In this document: piece by piece, positions 1 through 30,522 of the stretch
Layout of the letters: every line of letters begins with the position of its first letter
How positions within the stretch are numbered: the first letter of the stretch is position 1
NCBI GenBank assembly: GCA_963662155.1
Contig: OY759265.1
Span: 38,834,048-38,898,047 of the forward strand
DNA from: Lamellibrachia columna
Taxonomy: Eukaryota > Annelida > Polychaeta > Sabellida > Siboglinidae
Reading direction: 5' to 3'
Length of the DNA: 64,000 nucleotides
Position numbers and translations under genes: made by a program
The notes under the pieces: model-generated
The model's input: the letters and a program-made list of their open reading frames with translations, nothing else
Told to the model about the DNA's origin: nothing
Database searches by the model: none

Positions 1-600
1 TGACATTACTGCGCGGTGGTCTAGTAATAATGATATGCGCATTAATACGATTAAGACAAAAGAAATGGTTATATGTTTATGTAAAGATAGAACATATGTT
101 GAATATCTGCCGTATATTGATATAAATGGGACTGATATTGAAAGAGTTACTCGAGCAAAAGTTATCGGTGTAACTATTATCATCTGATTTAAGTTGGAAT
201 GCACACGTAGATGAAATAGTTGCCAGTGCAAAGAAAATTGTATTTGTGATCTATCAGTTGAAACCTGCTGGAATCAATTAAACTTATTTAGTTATTTATG
301 TATATGTGATCAGGCCAGTACTGGAATATGCTAGTCCGGTATGGCACACGAACTTGCCTAAATACTTATCGGGCAACATGGAAATAATTAAAAAACGGTG
401 TCTCAAAACTATATTTCCTGGTTTTTACGTACGAGAATATTCTGCAGATGGTAAACATGCCAACGCTACACGGCCGGCGCAATGATATGTGTAAAGCGTA
501 TTTCGGTAGAATGAGGCGTGGTAACCACACACTACACAAGTTACTACCAGACAACCGATATTGTTCCATATGCTCTGAGATCCTTTAACGAACTACCCGT
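1..600 (+). mobile_element. Degenerate non-LTR retrotransposon, reverse transcriptase 3' fragment
   Basis: Conceptual translation with frame changes gives typical LINE post-palm and thumb motifs: a stretch reading KVIGVTI then DLSWNAHVDEIV, followed by RPVLEYASPVWHTNL. This order (DLSWN, then RPVLEYASPVW) is characteristic of Jockey/CR1-type reverse transcriptases. The reading frame is interrupted by stops and shifts, so this is a dead copy. It lies where the intron upstream of the first visible exon of gene A would be, and probably enlarged that intron. The element continues past the left edge. Confidence 0.7.
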
Positions 601-1354
601 TCCAATGGCTAACACAAATATAAAACGATATAAAACACGATATAAAATCGCGTTAATACTATGGTGTTTGGTATACTGTCAAAACACTTAAATGGTGTAT
701 CATGTTTGTTTTAACATACAACTTTAATATCTAAGGTAATTTATTTATTTCATTTTCATGTAATTTAATTATTTTGATTTTAATGAAGTGTAGTGTTATG
801 TACAAAATGTTCAATAATTATTTTTAAAATTAATTTCTAGTGTTTTATAACATAATTATACTTGGATGGTTATATGTATTTTATCGTGACTGCATTTACA
901 ATCCAACGGAAAAGTTGCCAATGATAATGATCCCTCGCGACAGAAGTCTCTACGACGGCAAACGGAAGCGCATTCCACTCTCTGATGATGCAGGTAGTAG
1001 CCTGCGGAGGAATTGGGACTCTACTGTTATAATGCATACAAGGGTGTATGTGGCGGCACTGATTTGATTTGGCATCCTTGAAATGTGTATTGTGTTTCCA
1101 GCACTACATTTTAACACTGGTATTCATCTGCCAAAGTCCATGCAACAATTGTCATAGTTGTCATTTCAACATTTTCGAGTTTCTGAAGATTATACCCAGG
1201 TTGATTTCATATCCCATGCCAAAACCCATTAGCTTGGAACTGGTGAGTACTTTAACTTGATGTGATGTCATGGTAGAAAAGGGATTTAAATGGGTATTTG
1301 AGTGATAATAGGCTATAAGTTTGTGTTCGTGTAATGTCTAGTGCGTCATTTCAG
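601..1354. other. No recognisable gene; presumed intron or 5' flank of gene A
   Basis: AT-rich sequence with only short open frames and no match to the FTP N-half exon that gene B has about 1.2 kb upstream of its FTP C-half exon. The acceptor at 1349-1354 ends the stretch. No promoter or first exon could be supported. Confidence 0.4.
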
Positions 1355-22608
<21,254 letters not shown>

Positions 22609-23584
22609 AAACAATGCAGCAAACATTGCTGATTGCGCACAGCACAATCTAGAGGACTTTGGAAGATGGAACTCAAAACCACCAAGCTGATGCTGCTGGC
22701 TGACATTTTTTTTTAAATAGCAATTTGAAGCCATCATTGCATGGATATGTTAGAACAGTTTATCCCAGTTTAGCAAAACTAAATGTTTAATCTCATATTA
22801 TAGCAAGAAGGGCAGCTGGTATATACACGCTTTCATTAAGATCATTTACATTGTTTTATTTTGTATCGTCCTTTTTATTAATATTTCAACGTTGTTTTAT
22901 TGGTTACAACATATTTTATAATATCATACATCGAATGCACGCTGTAGTTTCAAGAATATGTTGTATGCGAGAGCACATGTGCATTAATTTGATTACTTCG
23001 GCATTGTTTCGGCTGAGACCGTTTTATTGTTGAATGAACGTTTAGTTAAATATTTGATATGTTCACTGTAGTGATGTCACGTTGACTTGATTGGTCTGTA
23101 ATGTTTGATTAAAAGTACGTATCCTACTGAGTACGTCACCACTGTATAAACAGTACAGATCGTTGACACGGATAATTAGCTCGAATAACTTGGACCAACT
23201 TTATGTGGCCACAGCTTAGGTGGCGGTGATAAACAGAGTTTGCTTTTCTACACGCGATAAATGGCGTCTGTTTTATTGCCTACTGTGTATGCACAGGACA
23301 CGTGTTTTTTAAAGATATGGAATACATTGTAAATAATTGACGGCAAGACTAGCTTGAACCACTGAACCAAGCAATGTCAGGTAAAACGTTACAATGATGC
23401 TTTGTGAATAGGCTAAAGAGGGGTAATATGAACACCCTCAAGGGAAACCAGGATTTTATAGTACATCAGCGACCCAGTGCAACCAAACATTGGGAGTCCT
23501 GGTGGGATCGTGTTCTACAAACCAACACATAGCCACCAATAACTTGAGTTCCTTGCGTTTATGGTATTTGTCTAAGTGGTTCAT

Positions 23585-23725
23585 GTTCCCCGTATGCGTG
23601 GTTAATGTGGATATGTTATTTCAACCATGTCCGTGTTCCCCGTATGCGTGGTTAATGTGGACATGTTATTTCAACCATGTCCGTGTGTGGTTAATGTGGA
23701 GATTTTATTTCAACCTCGTCCATGT
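23585..23725. repeat. 50-bp tandem repeat (2-3 units)
   Basis: The start CGTATGCGTGG recurs at 23591 and 23641 with a partial third unit. The same 50-bp period occurs at 62346 and 62396 downstream of gene B. Confidence 0.8.
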
Positions 23726-23984
23726 ACCCCTAATTATCACAATGGAAGGATAATGAAAATATCAACATGAACTGAAAATCTATCGTGAAATGTAAACTAT
23801 AGTATAAACACACCAACTGCAATGTCCACAATACCCCATTTTCTCTACATATACCACGAGTGGGAAGTCCAGTAAATTTATGTGGTCAATTTGTCATAAA
23901 TGATACGTTTAGCACAAACCATCATGTAGAATACCTTCGCGCAATGTATATGATTTCCAATGGTGGCTTGAATAATTAATGAAA

Positions 23985-24130
23985 AGAAGTCAAAGTCCGC
24001 AAACTTGTGTTATAATGAGTCATGTAACTACGTGGATACACATTAGACAGTCGCACATTAAATATAGTCAAAGTCCGCAGGCTTGTGTTATAATGATTTA
24101 TATAACTACGTGGATACGCCTTAGGCAGAC
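23985..24130. repeat. Tandem duplication of about 78 bp, A copy only
   Basis: GTCAAAGTCCGCA..ACTTGTG..ACTACGTGGATAC recurs near 24067 about 78 bp after the first copy. The B flank (from about 62615) has it once. Confidence 0.75.
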
Positions 24131-24663
24131 GTAATACAATCAACTCTTCATATCTTCTAGAGTAAGATGGAGGAGATGGGATAACATAACGCCTAAGCAG
24201 GCGTTAAACAAAATGAAAGCTATTTATATTTGAACATATAGTAATACCTGTGACACACATGAATAATTCACCCCCAACACATTTACTACACCATGTTACC
24301 AAATACACCTTAAAACAAGTCCAGTTAGTTAAATTAATATTATTAGTATGTTTTCATATTATGTGTTATACATTCCTGTAAATTGGTTTAGTTATGTGCA
24401 ACCAGTGTCTTACTGTACTGCTGGTTGATGCACAATTTGCAGATATTTTCACCATGATAGAGTTGGGAATAAATAAAAATATTACACGAAGAAACGTGTT
24501 CTTTCAGATGCCACTATATAACAGTTAGATATAATACATCTATGTTGTCTGATAATTAACTACACTAAAGAACACGACATATTGTATGTGCTCTCTTTCA
24601 AATTAATCAACCAATATCAACCTTCATTTGTTAACTCGCTGTGGGTTATTCTGGCATGCTGTC

Positions 24664-24668
24664 GTATT
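24664..24668. repeat. Target site duplication of Gypsy element (left)
   Basis: GTATT immediately left of the first LTR, identical to GTATT at 28843-28847 right of the other LTR. Confidence 0.9.
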
Positions 24669-24822
24669 TGTTATAGTGTGTATCAGCTAACAGAGACAAG
24701 ACAGTACTCCAATATAAAACAGTCATTGCTTTATTTACGAGCACGCGACACACTACATCAGGTGACATACTTCAGCCCAGGCGTGTGCAAATGATCTGCT
24801 CGATCACAACTAAATTATCACA
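24669..24822 (-). repeat. Gypsy 3' LTR (left)
   Basis: 154 bp, nearly identical to 28704-28842 apart from a few substitutions and 15 extra bases (around 24750). This suggests a fairly young insertion. Confidence 0.88.
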
Positions 24823-24837
24823 CTTCCTCCTCTCTAA
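24823..24837 (-). promoter_or_regulatory. Polypurine tract of Gypsy element
   Basis: The minus strand reads AGAGAGGAGGAAG directly before the 3' LTR, the expected site for plus-strand DNA priming. Confidence 0.7.
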
Positions 24838-25230
24838 GAAAACAATATATTCAAAGTTCACAGCTGACAAAACAATCCATTCACTTTCAAAGTAATGTCC
24901 AAATGTTCTTATGAAGAGTTCTTGGGGAATATGCTGCGAACTATAAAATCGACTAAGCGACTGATTATTCGGCAATAACACCTTATCTAAAACGACGGAA
25001 TTGGAGGGTAGACTGCCTCCAAATTCCCTGTGAGATCATAGCCCTTATTCTTATTGGCCATCGATGATTGATCTCATTGCTAAATCACTTCACTACATAG
25101 TCGGCTTGCCAAGCTGGTGCTAAGCGACGTCTGCCAGATTTCCTAGCGGGTGTAGTAGCGCCCAGCGTGTCAGTGCTGTGTGGCGACAGTCCCGATACTG
25201 CTTTCTCGCTAGTGCCTGTCATCATTACTC
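24838..25230 (-). other. Gypsy 3' untranslated region
   Basis: No open frame of note between the integrase C-terminal remnant and the purine tract; nothing else recognised. Confidence 0.5.
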
Positions 25231-25800
25231 TCAATTGTACTCGGTGCTGGCGAAATACTTAGCAACACAGTCGCAGCATGTGCATTTGATGTCGCTGTAG
25301 GAACATCCAGCTCGATGCTCAGTAGCTCGATGCTCAGTAGAAATCGGTGCTTCGTAGCGTTCCTGTACTGCAGTCTCAGCGTCTACCTGATTGCTACGAG
25401 TCGTAGAGACAACTGAACGGGTGTTCGCATGACGCGCACGAACATGATCGACGTGTCTCCGACACTCTCTGCCGTCCCCCAGGACCACTGTGTACGACAC
25501 CGGATCTGTGACGTAACCAACTGTTCCGACCAACCACTTGAGCCCTGGGCCGAAATTCTTGATATACACACTATCTCCAACCTCAAAGTGTCGTTCGTGT
25601 GCCCTGCGGTCATGCGAGTCCACGGTTTTTCTGGCCACTCCCAAGGATGCAGTGGAGAAGCAGGTGGTGACTTGTTATGCAGCTGATATGTGTCACACCT
25701 CTGAACCATCTTCTCCAGGTCTTTGTCCATTCCAGGCCACCAGACATAACTGCTTGTGAGGCCTTTCATTCTGTTGATTCCTGGATGTGCTAGGTGCAAA
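25231..25800 (-). pseudogene. Gypsy integrase remnants (zinc-binding half and C-terminal GPY/F-like domain)
   Basis: The frame at 25799-25640 gives HPGINRMKGL, SYVWWPGMDKDLE and QRCDTYQLH, the distal half of the HHCC zinc-binding region, and stops shortly after HPWEWPEKPW. The other frame, 25644-25231, gives RRAHERHFEVGDSVYIKNF and then DPVSYTVVLGDGR..RRHVDHVRAR, the C-terminal domain. The whole DDE catalytic core that should lie between them is missing, and so is the N-terminal part of the HHCC region. The copy cannot integrate without help in trans. Confidence 0.85.
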
Positions 25801-28563
25801 CTCTGCGTTGTCTTCTCCAGCTGGCCAGCCGCGCATTAGGTATTCACGGACGTGAGCTAGTGTTGGATCGCGACCAGTGTATCGACTGATCTGCTCCGCA
25901 CTCACTGGTGAGCAGTCCAGTTCCTCTATCAACAAAACATGTTCTTCTGGTTCGCTTTTCACGGTAACTGGCAGTGGCAGTCTACTGAGACAATCAGCAT
26001 TGTTGTGACTTTTGCCAGCTTTGTAGTGAATGTTGTATTCATATCCACACAGCGTGACAGCCCGCCGTTGTATGCGTGGTGACGCCGTAGTTGGAACTTG
26101 CTTCAGTTCACCGAAAAGCGACACCAATGGCTTGTGATCCGTAATGATTTCAAACGACCGACCATACAGATGCTTGTGAAACTTCTTCAGTGCAAACATC
26201 ACTGCTGCTCCCTCCTTATCGCGTTGTGAGTAGTTATTTTCTGCAACGTTCAGGGTTCTGGATGCAAATCCCACAGGTCGTTCAGTACCATCTTCCATGA
26301 CGTGCGAGAGCACCACTCCGAGCCCATAATTCGAGGCATCGCACTGCAGCAGTATTCGCTTACTCGGGTCATAGTGTGCTAACACTTTATCCGACAAGAG
26401 GAGTTCTTTCGCTCTTTGGAAACTCCGCTGCTGTTGCGAACCCCAGAACCACTTCTGACCCTTGCACAGCAACTTGTGCAATTGCGCTAGCACAGTCGAT
26501 AAGTTGGCTAGAAATCTACCGTAGTAATTCAGTAGACCTAAGAATGCCTGGAGTTCTAGCACATTCTCCGGAGCCCTCGCTTTCTGGATGGCCTCAACCT
26601 TGTCTTCTATTGGATGCAATCCATGTTGGTCAATCTTGTGACCCAAGTACATCACTTCGTCTGCGAGGAATGTGCACTTTTCTCTCTTGAGCCGCAATCC
26701 TGCTTCTTCTAGTCTACCCAATACCAGATCCAGCGTTTCTAGGTATTTAGCCTTCGTCGCACCCGTCAGGATGATGTCGTCCAAGTATACGGCAACACCT
26801 GGTATATCCTGTAAGATATTTTCCATGGTGCGCTGGAAAATAGCGGGTGCCGAACTAATCCCATATGGGAGACGATTGTAACGGAAAAGTCCTCTGTGGG
26901 TATTCACTATAGCATACTCCTTCGAGTTGTTATACAGTGGAAGTTGCGAGTATGCGTGGCTCAAGTCCAGCTTACTGAACTGCTTTCCACCCGTCAATTT
27001 CTCGCAAAGGTCATCCATGGTTGGAATGTGGTACTGTTTAAGATGTGAGACTCTTTTCACAGTCAACTTGTAGTCACCGCACACCCGTACCTTGCCATCT
27101 GCTTTGAGAACTGGAACTATCGGAGTTGCCCAATCGGAGTACCTCACTGGTTCCATCACGTTTGTCTGCACCAACCGGTCCAACTCTTGCTCCACTTTTT
27201 TTCTCATGGCGTGGGGAACCGGTCTTGCCTTGAAGAACTTGGGTGGTTTTCCCTCATCCACGTGAATCTTTGCGGCAAACCCTTTTAGTGTGCCAAGTTC
27301 TTCCCTGAAGACTTGTGTGTGTTTCTGCAGAACTCCTGCCACAGATACTCTCATGCAGCATAATTTATGCCAATTGAGTTTAATGCGTTCCAACCACTGT
27401 AGACCAAATAGTGCTGCTTTGTCTTTCCCTCTCGTTACTATCAACGGTAGATTTCTCACTTGTTGGTCTTCATACTTCACGGTTACCAGAATCTTCCCGA
27501 CCAATTCAACCGTCTGGTTCTCGTACGTCTTCAGGACAATACCAGCTGGTTTCAGTGGCAGATGACTCAAGTGTTTGTGATACAAGTTCTCCGGAAGCAA
27601 TGACACGTCTGCTGCTGTGTCCAGCTGCATGTCAAAATTGGTGCATTCAATGCACACAGGCACCATGATGCCAGTGCTCTTCAATGCTCCTACAGTATAC
27701 GTGCTGTATACTCCAAAGTGGTTATCATCCCCCTTGGGTGCTTCTTCGGTAACGGCACGAACTCGTGGCTTGCCCTTACATGGTTTCGGTCTTGCGATGT
27801 GGCCCCTTTTTCCACAGCGGAAACATTGTTCTGACTTAAACTTACATGCCTGCGGGGCATGTTTCCCACAACAACGCCAACATTGTTGTCCTGATGTCTG
27901 TTGTTGCTGCTTCCCAGTCATGTCACTATGTTTAGGGTACCTTCCCTCACCTGATTTTGCGGCGAATCTCACTCGATTAACACTTGCACGGGATACAGTG
28001 CCGCCTGTGGCGCACCCTGGCGAATGAAACCGCCTAGCATTTTCTTTCACCATTGTCATGTTCACGGCTACTTCCACAGCCTTCTCAAATGTCAAGCCTG
28101 TCGTGTTGCTTAATTTCTCTTGAACGCTTGCATACTTCTGATTGAACCCTGTTACAAACCTGTCCCTCAACCATCTGTTCAAATCTGGGAAATTTGCATG
28201 AACAGTGAGTTTCTTTATAGCCAAGCTATAGTCCTTTACACTCTCGTCTTCAGCTTGGATTCGTGTCCAAAACTTAAACGACTCTACCATCTCATTTGGG
28301 AGTGGCTCATAGTGGTCTTTCATTTTTTTCAAAAGTTCTGCGAGTGTTTTATCTGCAGGTTTGTCCGGGCTGAATAAGTCTGAGAGAACTTGGAAAATTT
28401 CTTTTCCTACCTCACTCAGAAATATGGCTTTGCGCCTTTCTGCGTTTTCGTCATTTGCCGCTATGTTATTAGCGACCAAGTACAGTTTAAGCCGTTCTTC
28501 GTAAGAAGTCACAGTCTCTGTTTTCGGGTCAGACTTCCCCAAAGTGCCGATGACGCCTGCCAT
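25693..28563 (-). CDS. Gypsy gag-pol polyprotein (gag, protease, RT, RNase H)
   Basis: One long open frame, about 956 residues from the first ATG (28563; the frame is open to 28638). N-terminal gag of about 240 residues is followed by two Cys-His knuckles (CWRCCGKHAPQAC, CFRCGKRGHIARPKPC). The protease has LDTAADVSLL, with DTAA instead of the usual DTGA. RT contains VYLDDIIL, followed by an RNase H domain with QCDASNYGLGVVL and ITDHKPL. The frame leaves the expected integrase sequence after about GWPAGEDNAEF, at the deletion near 25800. gag and pol appear fused in one frame. Confidence 0.92.
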   Translation of the reverse strand: MAGVIGTLGKSDPKTETVTSYEERLKLYLVANNIAANDENAERRKAIFLSEVGKEIFQVLSDLFSPDKPADKTLAELLKKMKDHYEPLPNEMVESFKFWTRIQAEDESVKDYSLAIKKLTVHANFPDLNRWLRDRFVTGFNQKYASVQEKLSNTTGLTFEKAVEVAVNMTMVKENARRFHSPGCATGGTVSRASVNRVRFAAKSGEGRYPKHSDMTGKQQQQTSGQQCWRCCGKHAPQACKFKSEQCFRCGKRGHIARPKPCKGKPRVRAVTEEAPKGDDNHFGVYSTYTVGALKSTGIMVPVCIECTNFDMQLDTAADVSLLPENLYHKHLSHLPLKPAGIVLKTYENQTVELVGKILVTVKYEDQQVRNLPLIVTRGKDKAALFGLQWLERIKLNWHKLCCMRVSVAGVLQKHTQVFREELGTLKGFAAKIHVDEGKPPKFFKARPVPHAMRKKVEQELDRLVQTNVMEPVRYSDWATPIVPVLKADGKVRVCGDYKLTVKRVSHLKQYHIPTMDDLCEKLTGGKQFSKLDLSHAYSQLPLYNNSKEYAIVNTHRGLFRYNRLPYGISSAPAIFQRTMENILQDIPGVAVYLDDIILTGATKAKYLETLDLVLGRLEEAGLRLKREKCTFLADEVMYLGHKIDQHGLHPIEDKVEAIQKARAPENVLELQAFLGLLNYYGRFLANLSTVLAQLHKLLCKGQKWFWGSQQQRSFQRAKELLLSDKVLAHYDPSKRILLQCDASNYGLGVVLSHVMEDGTERPVGFASRTLNVAENNYSQRDKEGAAVMFALKKFHKHLYGRSFEIITDHKPLVSLFGELKQVPTTASPRIQRRAVTLCGYEYNIHYKAGKSHNNADCLSRLPLPVTVKSEPEEHVLLIEELDCSPVSAEQISRYTGRDPTLAHVREYLMRGWPAGEDNAEFAPSTSRNQQNERPHKQLCLVAWNGQRPGEDGSEV

Positions 28564-28689
28564 CTTGTTTTCGCGCGAAGTCGATTTACTTTCGAACACC
28601 AAATCGTCTGCGGCCACTCTCAACGTAACGTTTTTCACTTACTTAAGCGCCTCAAATTTGTGTCGACTATCTTCAAACATCGTTTCAAT

Positions 28690-28703
28690 CCTCGTCGCCA
28701 GAA
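28690..28703 (-). promoter_or_regulatory. Primer-binding site of Gypsy element
   Basis: The minus strand reads TGGCGACGAGGAT just inside the 5' LTR (after a 3-base TTC gap). The opening TGG is complementary to a tRNA CCA end. The tRNA identity was not determined. Confidence 0.7.
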
Positions 28704-28842
28704 TGTTATGGTGTGTATCAGTTAACAGAGACAACACAGTACTCCAATATAAAACAGTCATTGCTTTATTTACGAGCACGCGACACAGACTTCAGCCCAG
28801 GCGTGTGCAAATGATCTACTCGATCACAACTAAATTATCACA
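28704..28842 (-). repeat. Gypsy 5' LTR (right)
   Basis: 139 bp, TGTTAT..ATCACA, matching the left LTR; followed by the GTATT target duplication at 28843-28847. Confidence 0.88.
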
Positions 28843-28847
28843 GTATT

Positions 28848-29635
28848 GTCTGTCGTATTATATATAATGTTAATCCAGAGTGTTAATTATTATTATTATT
28901 AACGTGCTCAAAACCCTACTACATATGCGAAACTACGCCGCTACTACCTTTGTTTATAACTATTACACAACGTTTACAAGGTACATTTCCTGTAGAAAAT
29001 AACGTGCAACATTCACAGTACAGTGCTAAAATCAGTTTGTGTGAGCGTTTTTCATAAGCGCGCATACGTGTGCAGCTACTTTGAAATGGTGAACAAATGC
29101 ATAAACCACACAAACTAAGCGTATTAACTAATTTTATATTATCTATTAAACCGTCTGCCAGATATTGTTTCACACGGGATACACTTCAGTTAGCCTTACT
29201 GCCAAACTGGGTCTCGTCTAACTTATAAGGAATCTTTTGAATATACGTTTATATAGATTAATGTAGCTGCATCAGCTAAGCAGACGACATGCTAAATGCG
29301 TTTCCAAAGTGTCGGACACCCTCTATATAAGACAGTGGTACATACGTAATGCATGTTTGTTGGGAAACACGTTTTCCTGTTGAAATTCGGACTAATACTA
29401 GGGACTAAACATGCTGAAGCTCTCTGCTAAATAAATACTTCTATTCACTCTCTTATTTAGATGTTGTTGGTCAGTCCTGTCGTTATCAATGACGACGTCT
29501 GCAACACATAAATGCACTGTTGTAATCGGGCTTGAATAATACAATCGAACTGAATACGTCGTTACATATATACGCAGGTCCGTCCTCAGGGTTTTGAAAA
29601 AGGGGTTTCCAGCGTACACAATCAGCTGAGGATTT
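28848..29635. other. Continuation of the duplicated 3' flank of gene A
   Basis: Collinear with 63361-64000: shared TATTATTATTAACGTGCTCA, then ACACAACGTTTACAAGG, then AAAATCAGTTTGTGTGAGCG. Similarity fades near 29500. No gene seen. Confidence 0.65.
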
Positions 29636-29639
29636 ATGG

Positions 29640-29760
29640 GTTATTTTCTGAAAACTGTTAGAGTTAAACAACATTTCCCAAACGGGGGATTCGAACCTCG
29701 AACACCCCCACCCCGAATCCCTCTTTATGCCCGCAAGAACCTGCCAACACAGAAAAGGGA
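29640..29760 (-). other. tRNA-like / SINE head fragment
   Basis: The minus strand has GGTTCGAATCC (29697-29687), a perfect pol III B box, with a weak A-box-like TGGCAGG upstream. No complete cloverleaf was found, so a tRNA-derived SINE remnant is more likely than a tRNA gene. Confidence 0.4.
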
Positions 29761-30074
29761 GGCTCCAATGTTAAGATCTGAGCGCATTGTTTCATTCTAT
29801 ATGTTAAGTACGGAAACGTTTATTCCAGCGCAGACAGAGATCGATTTGATGACACACCACTGAGCGGATATTGCCAAAGGAAATGCTCTTTCTCATCGAT
29901 GATTTCTACGTTTGAGTTGAGTGTCAGTGCTAGATATCCTGGGATCGATGTTGAATTGGTGTTCGTGTAATGTATGGGGTTTATATTTCCATTCTGGTTT
30001 TGGAAGTTATGATGATACCGGTTGTCTGTTCGTCTGGTAAGGTTACGCATCATTGTATATTTATATCCGCTATT
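29761..30074. other. Unidentified spacer
   Basis: No recognisable gene, transposon or RNA between the tRNA-like fragment and the LINE. Confidence 0.4.
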
Positions 30075-30520
30075 GGATAAGGTGTGATTGTCAAGGTGTC
30101 CAACACTCGGGTAAGGGTGGATCTGTTTTAGTACACGTAGGGACAAATAACGTAGAGAGGGAGGGTACAACTGCCATAGTTAGGAAATATAGGCAGTTGG
30201 TCAGAACACTAAAACAGACGCGGGTTGAGCAGGTAATACTGTCAGGGATTTTACCTGTAATGGGCAGGAGGGGTCACAAATATCGAAATTGTCGGGGGAT
30301 GGCAATCAACATGTTAGTCCAGAAGCTATGTAGGGAAGAGGAAGTTGGATTTGTGGATTTATGGGGAAGTTTTGTTGGGAGGGCTGATATGTACATGAAG
30401 GATGGGCTTCATTTAAGTGGAAAAGGGGCGGCAGTATTCGCGGACAAACTTTCAGCAGCAGTAGATAGTGACTTGGGTACAATGACAAATATTTTTGGAA
30501 GTAAACATTCTTTAAACTAG
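30075..30520 (+). CDS. LINE ORF1 C-terminal part: SGNH-like esterase domain
   Basis: Open frame to TAG 30518-30520. It contains VLVHVGTNNVEREG (the Gly-x-Asn block III of SGNH hydrolases), VILSGILPV, and near the end DGLHLSGKGAAVF (block V with the Asp-x-x-His catalytic pair). The N-terminal Ser block is missing through 5' truncation. Esterase ORF1 proteins are known in CR1-type LINEs; their role in retrotransposition is not settled. Confidence 0.8.
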
Positions 30521-30522
30521 AA

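Larger units (their letters stand above)
22609..24668. other. 3' flank of gene A, duplicated relative to gene B
   Basis: Collinear and highly similar to 61494-63330. No consensus polyadenylation signal shared by both copies was evident close to the stop. It contains two small local repeats described separately and no gene. Confidence 0.6.
24669..28842 (-). mobile_element. Gypsy-type LTR retrotransposon with deleted integrase
   Basis: About 4.2-kb element, transcribed on the minus strand. The short LTRs (154 and 139 bp) start TGTTAT and end ATCACA. Inside the 5' LTR (right) is a TGGCGACGAGG primer-binding site; inside the 3' LTR (left) is a purine tract. Order: gag with two zinc knuckles, protease, RT, RNase H, then a broken integrase. 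A perfect 5-bp target duplication flanks it. It is inserted in gene A's 3' flank; the collinear sequence resumes right of it and matches the region after B (about 63361 on), so B carries the empty site. Confidence 0.92.

Noticed and set aside
840..1067. 75-codon frame just upstream of gene A, considered as a first exon
   Set aside because: No likeness to gene B signal peptide, EGF or FTP N-half exons and no suitable donor in phase.
25429..27668. Plus-strand open frames across the Gypsy element
   Set aside because: Antisense shadows of the gag-pol reading frame.
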